Source: Cinnamomum chago (taxonomy: Eukaryota > Streptophyta > Magnoliopsida > Laurales > Lauraceae). Taken from it: a stretch of DNA of 64,000 nt. The position numbers and the translations under genes were made by a program. The DNA lies in contig CP142451.1 of NCBI GenBank assembly GCA_038049695.1, positions 31,170,001-31,234,000 of the forward strand, in the 5' to 3' direction. Of the stretch, positions 34,003 through 45,210 are shown one piece after another; the first letter of the stretch is position 1, and each line of letters opens with the position of its first letter. Below the pieces are notes generated by a model. The model saw nothing but the letters and a program-made list of their open reading frames with translations. It had not been told where the DNA came from and did not search any database.

Positions 34003-35836
34003 ACCTATGTCACGACCTAAATTCCGGGGCCCTGGCGGATATCCAGATTGTGATAACTTGGTAAGGTCCACCATTCATTTATCAAATTATTCGCATCAGA
34101 TTTTTGGCATATAACTCAATTATAATTCCAATTAACTTAAATAAAGTCAAACAATATAAAAAATCTTTGAATAATCCAAATCCCTTTGTTCTGACTCAAA
34201 TTAATAATGTACTAAACATTAAATCAATTGCTAAACAAAAGCTAATTCTTCTGTCACTCATATAAATATTTCTCGTTCTCTCTCTTCAGCCACGCATGCC
34301 AAAATCTACGTGCTGAGCGTCATCCTGAGTTATCCCACCCGCAGTAAGATTACCTGAAGGGGGTAACACAACATCAGTATTACTGGTGAATGAATATTCC
34401 TAATTACATAAGCAACATAAAACATAATATTACATGATTTAACATATTTGAAACAATATATTAAATGCCATAAAAATACATCCATATATATATATATATA
34501 TATATCCGTGCCCATGCACCTTACCACGCCTCAAAGGCCCATTGTATACATGTATACCGGTCACTATGACCCTGTCTCATCGGACACGTCCCCTATGGAT
34601 CAGCCGCTATAACGGCTCAGACACTAAGTCCAGCATCCCACGTCTGGGACCTCACCATCTCATAACAACCACAACTCAATATTATTAACAATTTTCCTCA
34701 TGTACATATCAATAGTGTGGGCCCAACCCTTACTAAGTTCACTGTTTATTTGCCCCACTCCAATTCATAATTGGTATTCTTGGGGTATGGTTGTTCCACA
34801 CCATAGAACAAAATACAATATACAGTAAATACTCATAATGCATATAATTAACTAAATTGATCACAGTTACTTTAATCACCATTAAATTAATCATTTATAT
34901 TTAAGCTATCTGCATATAACTTTATGTGATCATCACTCACCAATCCTGGGCCAAACCCAACTATATCCGTCTCAGACCCATGAACAGAACCCAGTATTGG
35001 GTTGTCCACGCCGGAAGGCTCACCCATGTAACATCCAGTGGGTCTCACTTACAAAATCCATGATCAGCCAACTAGGTGATGGTCGACCACTACTACACTA
35101 TCACCCTAATGGATCTGATCGATCATCAGGCCAATCCTGGGCCAAACCCAACTATATTCGTCTCAGACCCATGAACAGAACCCAGTATTGGGTTGTCCAT
35201 GCCTGAAGGCTCACCCATGTAACATCCAGTGGGTCCCACTTACAAAATCCATGATCAACCAACTAGGTGATGGTCGACCACTACTACACTATCACCCTAA
35301 TGGATCTGATCCATCATCAGGTCATGTCCTAGGGTCCACAAATCAAAAACGTGATTTACCCTTTTTCTGTACACAGTCATGCCTGACTGTATTTGATTTC
35401 CTTGATCAGTGGGTCCGACTGATCCTAATGCAAGATGTTCCACTCCACTATGGTCGCCCATTAATCCTCTTCCAGATGTGGGGTCCTGATTTTTTATCAG
35501 GTCCACTGATGGGTCCCACTGCCCCTGACGACATTCAACACTCTCTTCCTCATATTCACGTCTGGAGCATTACAACTGAATGGATGGAGCCCCAGACAGA
35601 GTTGAATCTTTGTAGGACCAGCATCACCTTGATCGACCAGTAGTGTCCTACTAGATCTCTAGACCTGATCTGCGATCAGGTGGGCCATGGGGTCCCACAG
35701 CCCTCCATTGTCTAATATCACCATGTCGACAGTCTCTGTTTCAACAGATATTCAAGCCTATTTCATGGATTTGCATTATATTCTACTTGTATCATTCCCA
35801 TATTCAATTACATAGGACTTCTTAACCATAACAGAT

Positions 35837-36310
35837 CATCTTAATACAGAATAATCAAATCACTTCTTCAACATTAGTTCTTTCTTAACACAGAATATCC
35901 AATTCACAATTCAACATCAACCATCTTACTTATTTAACTAATTAATTAGGAAGATCCACTCACCTTTGATAAACGATCGCCGCCTTTGCAATCTGTGGAC
36001 GCAAATAGGACATCAATAGCCTTCCCTTCCTGAATTGAATAGCTGTTACAGGGGTCTCACATGGAGCGCTTCCCATCTTAATACAGAATAATCAAATCAC
36101 TTCTTCAACATTAGTTCTTTCTTAACACAGAATATCCAATTCACAATTCAACATCAACCATCTTACTTATTTAACTAATTAATTAGGAAGATCCACTCAC
36201 CTTTGATAAACGATCGTCGCCTTTGCAATCTGTGGACGCAAATAGGACATCAATAGCCTTCCCTTCCTGAATTGAATAGCTGTTACAGGGGTCTTACATG
36301 GAGCGCTTCC
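35837..36310 (+). repeat. 237-bp tandem duplication spanning the LTR/LINE A junction
   Basis: Units 35837-36073 and 36074-36310 both start CATCTTAATACAGAATAATC and both end in the first bases of LINE A (ATGGAGCGCTTCC). Only two single-base differences were noticed. Each unit holds LTR sequence, the LINE target site and the LINE 5' start, so the duplication happened after LINE A inserted. Confidence 0.92.
36252..36268. repeat. LINE A target-site duplication, left copy
   Basis: AATAGCCTTCCCTTCCT, 17 bp, identical to 41972-41988. Also present once at this point in the uninterrupted LTR copy at 61001. Confidence 0.9.
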
Positions 36311-38055
36311 GAGGGGAAGGGAAGCGCTTCCATGGGAAACTCTTCTCCCTCTTCGTCTCCAACCTTCCTCCTGATCTCTCAAAGACAGAGCTGCAAGTTA
36401 TGTTTTGCAGAGCAGGTTCTGTAATAGATACCTTCATCCCTACCGACAAATCCTCTGGTAAGCAGAGAGGCTTTGGCTTCATCAGATTCAAAACAGAGAG
36501 AGAAGCCAACCTAGGTCTTGAGCTTGTCAACGGGAGATCTTGGAGAGGCTACAGAATCCTCGTCGACATCGCCCGTCCTAGATCAGCAGATACAATCTCA
36601 GGGCCCCTGCATCATCAACCTGCCAATGAAAAATCAGGGACTCTGCGACAACAGCATCCCAATGCTTGGATTCGTCCTCCATTGTGCATCGCCGAATCAA
36701 GCGCAGGGTGGATAGTGAAGAACGGACATTCCCACTTCATTCGAGTGGCCCCTAAGCTTGTTGAGTCAGAGATGAAGGCTCTCTGCCATAGCTTGATCGG
36801 TTTCCTACAGAAAAACGTCTCAATAGATGCTGTAGCTCGCTGGCTCACTCATCACTGGGGCAAATCGGCAGCCAGGCTAAGATTGTTAGACGATGATGTT
36901 GTTCACATCCAGCTCCTCTCAGAAGATGAAGTCTGTCAAGTTCTGAACTGTGTTGCAGGTTCTTCCTCCAGCCCGTTCGAAGCCCTAGACAGATGGATGG
37001 AGGTTATTGGCTCCCCCCCTATCACCAAATGGATTCGTTTCTACGGTGTTCCGCTACAAGCTTGGAACGAAGGTGTCTTCCGTCTCCTAGGCGACTTCGT
37101 CGGCTCAACCATAGAGGTAGATCGCCACACTTCGGAGAAGACGAACCTCGTCTACGGGCGTGTGAAGGTTCGCACCAGCAGACTTTGCAAACTCCCGTCG
37201 CAGATCCCTCTTTCCGTGGGAGACCTCTTCATCTCTGTTAGGGCAGACGAAGATCACTCCTCCTCCGTCGCATCCATCAGTGATGAAACTCCCATAGCAG
37301 CAAGCAGCGCCGACGACGGTGATTCAGGGTTCGCTGAGGAAGTCGATTGCTCAAGAAGTCTCCAGAATCGGGCTTTGGGTTGCAAGCAGGCCGGATCTGG
37401 AAGGTCCAGGGCCTCGTTTACATCTAAAGCTGAAGCATGGACCTGGCCCAAAGAAAAGACAAGCCCAGTGGGTCACGGCCTGACTAATGGAGCCAACTTA
37501 TGTTCTTTTCTTAGTAAATTGGGCCGGCCCACCTCCTCAGCCCCAGCCTTTACATCTTTTAAAACTCGAAATCCTCCGCTCTCCCATGGATTCTTGGAAA
37601 GCGGCCAGTCAGGGGGCAGATTTAAACCCCTGTCAGTTCCGGAAGCCCAGGAGAAGGAGAAGACTGACGCTCTACGTTTGCTCGCCTGCTCCTACGTTTC
37701 GGACTTCGACTCCACCAAATCAGGTTCCGATATTTACCCTTCTCTCCCATCCTCTCCATGCACAGTGCCGGCTACCTTTCTCTCTGTCTTCAAAGATTCT
37801 GCCATTTCTCCCTCTCGGCAGAATTCTGATGAAGACCACTGTTTTTCAAAGAAGACCAACTCCATCAGTTCTCTGTGTGTTGATCGAAGCTTTCTGCAAG
37901 AATCCCCAAATTCGTGGTTATCTCAAAAAATCAGAGTCTGTGGTGAGGAAATTGGCATCACAGTAGACAACAGCAGTCGAGAATGGGATAGCCTCATTGC
38001 CTTTGCAAAGGACAGAGATTTCGCCCTCAGAAGACCTGTCACCCACAAAAAGTAG
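36298..38055 (+). CDS. LINE A ORF1 protein (RRM plus DUF4283-like), 585 aa
   Basis: This is the RNA-binding companion protein of a plant L1. An RNA recognition motif spans about residues 14-100: LFSLFVSNLPPD is RNP2-like and KQRGFGFIRF is RNP1. A DUF4283-like region follows at about 140-320, including HFIRVAPKLVESEMKALCHS, WMEVIGSPPITKWIRFYGVP and LLGDFVGSTIEVD. The C-terminal half is Ser/Pro-rich and low in structure. The start ATG at 36298 is the first in the element and is shared with LINE B. The expected role is binding LINE RNA and forming the ribonucleoprotein with ORF2. It is intact over its whole length, while the LINE B counterpart has several lesions. The N-terminal start could alternatively lie a few codons further in. 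Confidence 0.9.
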   Translation: MERFRGEGKRFHGKLFSLFVSNLPPDLSKTELQVMFCRAGSVIDTFIPTDKSSGKQRGFGFIRFKTEREANLGLELVNGRSWRGYRILVDIARPRSADTISGPLHHQPANEKSGTLRQQHPNAWIRPPLCIAESSAGWIVKNGHSHFIRVAPKLVESEMKALCHSLIGFLQKNVSIDAVARWLTHHWGKSAARLRLLDDDVVHIQLLSEDEVCQVLNCVAGSSSSPFEALDRWMEVIGSPPITKWIRFYGVPLQAWNEGVFRLLGDFVGSTIEVDRHTSEKTNLVYGRVKVRTSRLCKLPSQIPLSVGDLFISVRADEDHSSSVASISDETPIAASSADDGDSGFAEEVDCSRSLQNRALGCKQAGSGRSRASFTSKAEAWTWPKEKTSPVGHGLTNGANLCSFLSKLGRPTSSAPAFTSFKTRNPPLSHGFLESGQSGGRFKPLSVPEAQEKEKTDALRLLACSYVSDFDSTKSGSDIYPSLPSSPCTVPATFLSVFKDSAISPSRQNSDEDHCFSKKTNSISSLCVDRSFLQESPNSWLSQKIRVCGEEIGITVDNSSREWDSLIAFAKDRDFALRRPVTHKK

Positions 38056-38159
38056 TCAAATAGGAAAGGAAGCAGAGAACTCCAGAATCTTTCGTGCTCC
38101 ATTAATTATGACAGTCGTCCTACTGTTCTCAGAGTCAGCGATTCCAGCAAGAGTTGTAA

Positions 38160-41100
38160 ATGAAGGCAATATCCTGGAATGTTCGGGGTTTAGGGAATTC
38201 TGTGAAGCGGGCAGTGATAAAAGAGGTAATTCGCACTTTCCGAGCAGACCTTCTGCTCCTTCAAGAAACTAAGCTCAGCTCAATGTCTCAATCAGTTATT
38301 AGGGATCTCTGGGGAAACAGTAAATGTTTGTGGATCTCCCTTGATGCAGTTGGAACCTCTGGAGGCATTGTTCTATGCTGGAATAGTCGGCAGTATATTA
38401 TGAAAGATCACTTCATTGGCACCTTCTCTGTCTCAGCAGTGCTTGAAGATTTGGCTAATGGCTCTTCTTGGATTGTCTCCTCTGTTTATGGCCCTACTGA
38501 CCGCAGTCTTCGTGGAAATTTTTGGTGTGAGCTTGACTCCATTCGTAGCAGATGGGTTGGTCCTTGGTGCATTGGTGGTGACTGGAATATCACTAGATTC
38601 CCTTCAGACAAATCAGGGGTTGGCAGAATTACAGCTGACATGATTTCCTTCTCAGATTGGATTAATTCCCACTACCTAGTTGATCTTCAATTAGGAGGGG
38701 CAAATTTCACTTGGTCCAATCACCAAAACCCTCCAACTATGTCGCGTCTAGACAGATTTCTGGTCACTGGGGACTGGATTGATCTGTACCCTGAAGTTTG
38801 CCAAATCGCCCTTCCAAAGCCGACTTCTGATCACTGCCCCGTCCTTCTTGATTGCAAAAGTCTTAAATGGGGACCTTCTCCCTTTCGCCTAGAGACAATG
38901 TGGTTGGAAGACAAAAATTTCATTGCTCTTATTAAGGAATGGTGGAATAGTTATGATATCATTGGTTGGGCAGGCTTCAGATTCTCCAAGAAGCTAAAGC
39001 AGTTGAAGCTAAGCATCAAAGACTGGAGGACAACCAATTTTGTGCCTGTCGAAGCTATCAAGGCCACACTTTTAAAAGAATTACAATCCATCGACTCCAA
39101 GGAAGAATCTCAAGGGCTTTCTGAAGCGGATATTGCTATGAGGCTGAATCTCAAAAATCTTTATGAGCGTAAAGTTCGCGAAGAAGAGATCAAATGGAAA
39201 CAAAGATCTAGATACCGTTGGCTAAAGGAAGGAGACAAGAATACCAAATTTTTCCACAGTATGGCCACGACCAGAATGAGGGGCAATAAGATTAATTACT
39301 TGCTAGACTCTAGTGGTAACAGATTAGAGGACAAGGATGGGATAACTAGCCACATTCTCAGTTTCTTTCAAAATCTTTTTAAAAAAGATGGTACTTGCAA
39401 GCCTTCCTTAGACAATCTCCACTTCCCCTCCATTAGTGAAGAGAATGCGAATTGGTTGGAAGATGAGTTCCACGAGGAAGAAGTCAAAGCAGCGATTTTC
39501 AATCTAGCCAGTGACAAAGCTCCAGGCCCAGACGGCTTCCCAATTTCATTCTTTCACAGATTCTGGGACCTTCTTCGAGCTGACATTATGGCCTTCATGA
39601 AGGAATTTCACTCCAGAGGAAGGCTTTCCAAATCGATCGGTGCCTCCTTCATTGCCCTTATCCCAAAGAAGACAGGGGCCGACAGTATAAAGGACTTCAG
39701 GCCAATCAGTCTTTTAGGCAGCATTTACAAAATCTTAGCTAAAGTGCTTGCCTCTAGACTACAGAAGATTCTCCCTTCCATCATCTCCCTCTCTCAAGGT
39801 GCCTTTGTTCAAGGTAGACAGATCTTAGATGGGGTTCTTGTTGCCAATGAATGCATCCATTCCAGATACAAGGATAAACTTCCAGGCATTATTTGCAAAC
39901 TTGACTTGGAAAAGGCCTTCGATATGGTGGACTGGGACTTCCTCCTATACTTGATGCGCAGAATGGGCTTTCGCCTTAAATGGAGGAACTGGATCAAAGA
40001 ATGCATTTCATCTGCCACCTTCTCCATCTTAATCAATGGTTCCCCGAAAGGTTTCTTTCCAGCTGAGAGGGGCTTAAGACAGGGGGATCCGTTGTCTGCT
40101 TTCCTTTTTGTCATTATTGGAGAAGCCCTCAGTCGGATGCTTTCCAAAGCAGAAGCCTGCAACTTGATCCACGGTTTCAAGCCTTCTCACAATGCTCCTT
40201 CTGTCTCCCACCTCCAATATGCAGATGATACCCTCCTTTTCTGTGATGCTGATGAGGACCAAATAAAAAATTTGGTTGCAATCCTCAGATGTTTCGAAGC
40301 TGTTTCGGGTCTCAGGATTAACTTCTCAAAAAGCTCCATCCTCGGAGTATCTACTGAAGACAGTTCCCTCCGTCACTATGCTACTATTTTGGGGTGCAAA
40401 GTAGACTCCTTCCCATCCTCCTACCTTGGTCTTCCCCTATGCCTGGACAAAGTGCCTATCTCTGTTTGGAATCCAGTGATTGAGAGGATTGAGAAAAAGT
40501 TATCTTCTTGGAAAGCAAAGTATTTATCCCTGGGAGGTAGAATTGTTTTGATCCAATCTGCTCTTGCCAACCTTCCCATCTACTTCTTGTCCATCCTTAA
40601 GTGCCCAGCTAAAATCATTGATCGCATCGAGAAGCTTCAAAGAGACTTCCTTTGGCAAGGCCGTGAGGACTCCAAAAAATTTCACCTGGTGAATTGGAAA
40701 ACAGTTTGCTCACCTAAAGACTTGGGTGGCCTCGGAATAAGACCTTTAAGGAAGATGAACCAAGCTCTGTTGGGTAAATGGCTTTGGAGACTTGGAGATG
40801 ATTCACAAGGCCTTTGGAAAAGCATCCTGGTAGCGAAATATAAAGTGAGAAGAAATGGTTGGGAAACCTTTCCTCCTTCACGAAGAAGTTCTAAATTCTG
40901 GAAAGGGATATACAGTTCCAAGGTTTCTTTTACCCAATCTATCCGCTACCGCGTTGGCAATGGAGAGAAGATCTTCTTCTGGCATGATGTTTGGGCTGGT
41001 GAAATCCCTTTAGCGCTACAGTTCCCTGATCTCTACAGATGCGCCAGAAACCGGAATGCCAAAATCAGTGAGTACCTTGACACAAGCAACAATAATCAAT

Positions 41101-41807
41101 TGTGGTGGCCTATCTTCAGAAGGAATCTTTCTGAGGAAGAAGAAGTTAATCTCTTAAATCTTATCGAGATTCTCAATGGCATAGATGGCCCTAGAGAAAG
41201 GCAAGATAGCAGGATCTGGATACATTCTAGTGATGGCTCCTTTTCGGTCTCCTCTTTCTTCTCCGCCTTATCAAACACTTCTATGGCTCCCCAAAGCTGG
41301 CATCGTTTATGGAAGATCAAGGCCCCTCCAAGAGTCATCGCCTTTACTTGGATTGCTCTCCAAAAAAAGATCTTAACTATGGACAACCTCTGCCGCAGAC
41401 ATATTCTCCTAGTCAATGCTTGCCCCCTTTGCCTAGCGGATGAGGAAACGATTGATCATCTTCTGCTACATTGCAAGCAGACGAAAGGCATCTGGTCAGC
41501 TATCCTGGAGGAGTTTAATTGCAACTGGGTCATGCCACAATCCTTGCCTGATTTGTTCCTTCTGTGGGCTAACCCGATTTTCACTTCCAAAGGGAAGACC
41601 ATGTGGCACATCTCTTTCTTGGCTTGCATTTGGACGATTTGGAAAGAAAGAAATAAAAGATGTTTTGAAGGGATAGCTTCCTCCCAAGAAGATTTAATTC
41701 TTAGAATGAAATTCTGCGTTGCCTCGTGGGTCTCCAATCTTCCGGAGTTTCGGGGCTTATCTACTGATGCTATTATGTACAATTGGAGGGAAGTCATTTC
41801 GGTTTGA
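38160..41807 (+). CDS. LINE A ORF2 protein: endonuclease and reverse transcriptase, 1215 aa
   Basis: The protein nicks target DNA and copies the LINE RNA onto it. The AP-like endonuclease occupies about residues 1-230: MKAISWNVRGLG, LLLLQETKL with the catalytic-type Glu near 36, VSSVYGP, GGDWN, and TSDHCPVLL. A basic linker follows. The reverse transcriptase lies at about 440-800: KAPGPDGFPISFF, DFRPISLLGSIYKILAKVLA, CKLDLEKAFDMVDWDFL, GLRQGDPLSAFLF, and the catalytic QYADDTLLF at about 686-694. Thumb and C-terminal regions follow, then a zf-RVT knuckle near 1050-1110 (WKIKAPPRVIAFTW, then NACPLCLADEETIDHLLLHC). The reading ends NWREVISV with no RNase H domain, unlike the two older L1 fragments in this window. 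The frame has no stop, and all catalytic motifs seen are intact. Confidence 0.93.
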   Translation: MKAISWNVRGLGNSVKRAVIKEVIRTFRADLLLLQETKLSSMSQSVIRDLWGNSKCLWISLDAVGTSGGIVLCWNSRQYIMKDHFIGTFSVSAVLEDLANGSSWIVSSVYGPTDRSLRGNFWCELDSIRSRWVGPWCIGGDWNITRFPSDKSGVGRITADMISFSDWINSHYLVDLQLGGANFTWSNHQNPPTMSRLDRFLVTGDWIDLYPEVCQIALPKPTSDHCPVLLDCKSLKWGPSPFRLETMWLEDKNFIALIKEWWNSYDIIGWAGFRFSKKLKQLKLSIKDWRTTNFVPVEAIKATLLKELQSIDSKEESQGLSEADIAMRLNLKNLYERKVREEEIKWKQRSRYRWLKEGDKNTKFFHSMATTRMRGNKINYLLDSSGNRLEDKDGITSHILSFFQNLFKKDGTCKPSLDNLHFPSISEENANWLEDEFHEEEVKAAIFNLASDKAPGPDGFPISFFHRFWDLLRADIMAFMKEFHSRGRLSKSIGASFIALIPKKTGADSIKDFRPISLLGSIYKILAKVLASRLQKILPSIISLSQGAFVQGRQILDGVLVANECIHSRYKDKLPGIICKLDLEKAFDMVDWDFLLYLMRRMGFRLKWRNWIKECISSATFSILINGSPKGFFPAERGLRQGDPLSAFLFVIIGEALSRMLSKAEACNLIHGFKPSHNAPSVSHLQYADDTLLFCDADEDQIKNLVAILRCFEAVSGLRINFSKSSILGVSTEDSSLRHYATILGCKVDSFPSSYLGLPLCLDKVPISVWNPVIERIEKKLSSWKAKYLSLGGRIVLIQSALANLPIYFLSILKCPAKIIDRIEKLQRDFLWQGREDSKKFHLVNWKTVCSPKDLGGLGIRPLRKMNQALLGKWLWRLGDDSQGLWKSILVAKYKVRRNGWETFPPSRRSSKFWKGIYSSKVSFTQSIRYRVGNGEKIFFWHDVWAGEIPLALQFPDLYRCARNRNAKISEYLDTSNNNQLWWPIFRRNLSEEEEVNLLNLIEILNGIDGPRERQDSRIWIHSSDGSFSVSSFFSALSNTSMAPQSWHRLWKIKAPPRVIAFTWIALQKKILTMDNLCRRHILLVNACPLCLADEETIDHLLLHCKQTKGIWSAILEEFNCNWVMPQSLPDLFLLWANPIFTSKGKTMWHISFLACIWTIWKERNKRCFEGIASSQEDLILRMKFCVASWVSNLPEFRGLSTDAIMYNWREVISV

Positions 41808-41892
41808 TCTGGCTCCCTTTTTCCTCCTCCTTGTCTTTGTTTCCCCTCCTCTTGGGAGGTGGCTATTTTTGGGGATTTTCCCGGCCGCTTCT

Positions 41893-41913
41893 CAGTATAA
41901 CTCTTTTATACTG
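41893..41913 (+). other. L1 3'-UTR stem-loop (LINE A)
   Basis: Perfect 8-bp stem CAGTATAA/TTATACTG around a CTCTT-type loop, about 50 nt before the A tail. Likely recognised by the LINE reverse transcriptase (inference from plant L1 3'-end studies). Confidence 0.75.
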
Positions 41914-41971
41914 TAAAGCCTTTTTGTATTTCTCCTTTTTCCTTTGAATACAAGTTACCATTTCAAAAAAA

Positions 41972-41988
41972 AATAGCCTTCCCTTCCT
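41972..41988. repeat. LINE A target-site duplication, right copy
   Basis: Identical 17 bp to 36252-36268. Confidence 0.9.
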
Positions 41989-44316
41989 TCTCCTGATTAA
42001 CAGTCACAAGACTCTCTCTCTCAGAATTGCTCTCCAAACAAGAAGGAAGAAATTGAATACTACCCTAATGGTCGATGGTTGAACATATATACTAAAAGGA
42101 ATTTGAGTCCCAATCTTCTCCTACTTCCAATTAGAGTTGTTTCACAACTCTTTTCCTTTTCCAATCACCATACACGTGGGGCATTCCTAATTAACAAAAT
42201 ACATAAACATCATGGTTCTGCTAGGAGAGTTGCATAAACTTCCTAATTCCAATCTTTCCTTTATTTCCTCTATTAGAGTTGTCATACAACTCTATTCCCA
42301 AAACGTGGGACACTTTCAATATTTCCAATTTCCATAATAGTACTTCTACTAATACTATAATAAGGAAACAACCCAAGTACTACCTGGGCCAGACTAATCA
42401 TGGGCCCATATAATATAGGATATTACAACCTACATCTTGTTATTTTCATTCAGACATTAATTTAAGTACATTTTGTCACATCGCAGAACCCGGGGCCCTG
42501 TCGTATAGGCTGTGTCGCAGATGAATCTCATAATCACATAATTCAAAAAAACGAGCCAAACAAAAATTTCCATAAAAGATGTTAAAGTGAAGCATGATTT
42601 TATGAAAGTTGTCAAAACACAATTTACAACATTGTTTTAAAGCATTAACTAGCATAACCTTGGTCAGATAAGGGCCAATTACAAAATATAAGAAAAGAAA
42701 CTAATCCCTGAGTATATTTGCTCTCTGCACAGCAACAAGCGATCACCACCATGGCCCTTAGTGCATCTCTGTAATTAACCCGCAGGTTCCAAACAATCGC
42801 TTTACCCTTTGTGCTAGCGGAGAAAGTACCTACTACCTACAAGCACCAAGAGCAGTGCCAGGTTTATGAACTTGGCAAGCGATTAATATGAATTGCATAA
42901 CATGTAGCATTAAACTGGTATGCTAGATGTATGTGTGCAATACAACATAATGTTAAATGTTGTACCAATGCATAAGGAAATAACAAGAAATAGAATTAAC
43001 ATAAATCATACTGGTGATCCGACAAATCGACAGGCATAAGCAACTACTGTGGCATGCAAGATAACAACCAACAATGTAAGTAAATGTGAGACACGATCAA
43101 TGACATGTAACAGTAACCACGATCGGTAACATGAGTGGATGAGCTTGGTGTATATCACCCACATCTCAACACCTGTTGGTGCCTACCATGACGAGCGAAC
43201 TCAGCACGAGTATGCCTACTTCTTGTTATTCTGAATACCTACCATGATAACATGACAGGCGAGGCTCGGCACTGATATTTTTACATCTTGGTAGATACCT
43301 ACCAAGATAGGACTCCAATCCGTGCAATTGTACTATGCAAGTGAGCATGATATACGGGCGAGGATGATGTATAGGGTGCAAGTGGCATAACATGCAAGTG
43401 AGCATGAGATAGTAGCGAGCATGAGTACAAGTGAGTGAAATGGACAAACAAATGTAGGTGTCCGGACTAAAGCAATTCATTGTATTAAGTGAGTCTGGAT
43501 AGGTGACCTTGCAGGACAGGAAAGGCGGGTCATGATAGGGCCTTACAAGCCAGGGCAATGTCAAGTCTAGCAGTGATCTAGGTTTGGGTCCATTGTAACT
43601 CCACTCATAATCAAGACTAGTTACAAAACAGGTTCCCACTTTGGTTGCACATTTATCCATCTTGCCCCTCTCACGACTCACAATCGTGGGTGGAGTGACA
43701 AGCTACCGTCAAATCGTCAATGATGGGGTCCTCTATCTCAAGTCTGAGTTCTAGTACAAGGGTAAGGCTAACAAAGCAACAGGCAAGGCTAAACAAGTCT
43801 AATGGGGCAAGACAAGGCATGACAGTCTCAAACTAGGCCTTCCCACTTAATCATATCTAAATGGACATCATTTCGGTATGAAAGAGTGGTCCCCAAAATA
43901 GGTAGAAAAGGGCAAGTTGAATCTGGTCAACTCTGAAGGTAGCAATGCAGAAAATGTGTACTTGCCAACGGAGAAGACAATACCAAGGATGTGGTCAATC
44001 TAAAGAAGAGAGTCGAGCAGCGAAAGCACACTGAGCTCTAAAGACCGACCCAACGGGTCAAACGCATGTAAACCAGCTCATCATACCAAGCTAAGCTCCT
44101 CGTTGTCCACGCAAAGTCAAACAAGCAAGAACAACACTATTCAACTCTACGTAAATCCTAAGATCCCAAATGTCTTGGACTACAAGTATCTTGGTGCTTC
44201 TGAAGGTTATTACATTTGAGGTCCTAGGTTCGCATACCTTTGACTTAGTGCTGCATTATACATGTTTCCAAGCAGATCGAAAGTGACACTAAGTCAAAGG
44301 TATAGTGCAAAGGCAC

Positions 44317-45210
44317 AATATCATGTGGCTCTATATTCTAGTGGGAGAGTATGGGACGCCTATCCCCCCCGACTCTTTTTTGAAGGGCGTTAGGTTTGGT
44401 AAACATCCACGTAGAGAGAGGGCAAGGAAAACTCTCAACAATTGGGTTTGTAGACGTGACACGTTTTAAAACCATGAGGATGAAAGTTGTCTAGTGGAAC
44501 GTTTCACATTGATAGTCGGCAAGGCTGTTACATTTGATATCAGAGTTGAGGACGACTCTATTTCCTGTGGGGGAGAGTGAGAGACCTCAATCCGCCTGGG
44601 TAATCCCTTGAGGCAACATCAGGTCAAGTGATCCTCTGAGCCAAGAAAAGGGAATCCATAGGGGTAAGGGTGGAGTGCTTCGGTTAGCACCGTGAGGCTT
44701 TGTCCAATTCCCTTGTCTTAACTCAACATGAAACATTTTATAGTCGTGCAGCCCTGGATCTCGTAAGAACTCCAAAGTTAAGTATGCTCGAGCGGGAGCA
44801 GTACTTGAATGGGTGACCGCTTGGGAAGCCCTTGCCCGTGCGCATGGGCCAAAGCGGACAATATCATGCTAAGTTGGGCGCGACTGTGACAATTGGTATT
44901 AGAACCGAGGACGACTCTATTTCCGGTGGGGGAGAGTGTAAGAACCCAATGCGCTTGGGTAATCTCTTGAAGCAAGATTATGTCAAGTGATCCTGTGAGC
45001 CAAGAAAGGGGAATCTGCAGGGGCAAGGGTGGAGTGCTTCAGTTAGCATAGTGAGACTGTCTAAGTCCCACATTAGAAATATTCAAGTCCTGACTGTGGG
45101 CTTATAAGTCAAATCCCTTCTTAACTCAACATGAAGCATTTTAAGGTCGTTTCACCCCAGATCGCATAATAACTATGAAGTTAAGCGTGCTCGGGTGGGA
45201 GTAGTACCTA
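44317..45210 (+). mobile_element. Tandem Cassandra-type TRIM array with 5S sequences
   Basis: Successive LTRs share short 45-nt interiors. The LTR end GGCTGTTACA at 44532 is followed by interior 44533-44577, LTR 44578-44891 (314 bp, ending GACTGTGACA), interior 44892-44936 (ATTGGTATTAGAACC primer-binding type, GGTGGGGGAGAG tract), and LTR 44937-45210, cut by the next insertion. 5S-like blocks lie at about 44756-44828 (GGATCTCGTAAGAACTCC, then AAGTTAAGTATGCTCG) and 45158-45208. A more eroded interior-like segment is at about 44317-44348. The LTR-interior-LTR-interior-LTR layout is typical of recombined tandem copies. Fossil, non-coding. Confidence 0.75.

Larger units (their letters stand above)
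36269..41971 (+). mobile_element. LINE A: young L1-type LINE with both ORFs open
   Basis: The 5.7-kb element sits in the sense direction of the host gene. Parts in order: 29-nt leader, ORF1 (36298-38055), 104-nt spacer, ORF2 (38160-41807), 3' UTR with stem-loop (41893-41913), and a short A tail. A 17-bp target duplication matches the empty site seen in a sister LTR. The very short leader means it may lack an upstream promoter, or its 5' end may be slightly truncated. Both ORFs lack stops, which is rare for plant L1 copies. Confidence 0.93.
34008..42427 (+). mobile_element. Solo LTR, long-LTR family A, copy 2, interrupted by LINE A
   Basis: Starts TGTCACGACCTAAATTCC and ends ATAGGATATTACA. 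The perfect 5-bp duplication ACCTA flanks it (34003-34007, 42428-42432). Without LINE A, its target duplication and a 237-bp tandem duplication, the LTR would be about 2.46 kb, close to copies 1 and 3. Locally duplicated segments occur at about 34940-35330. A fossil solo LTR, older than LINE A. Confidence 0.9.
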
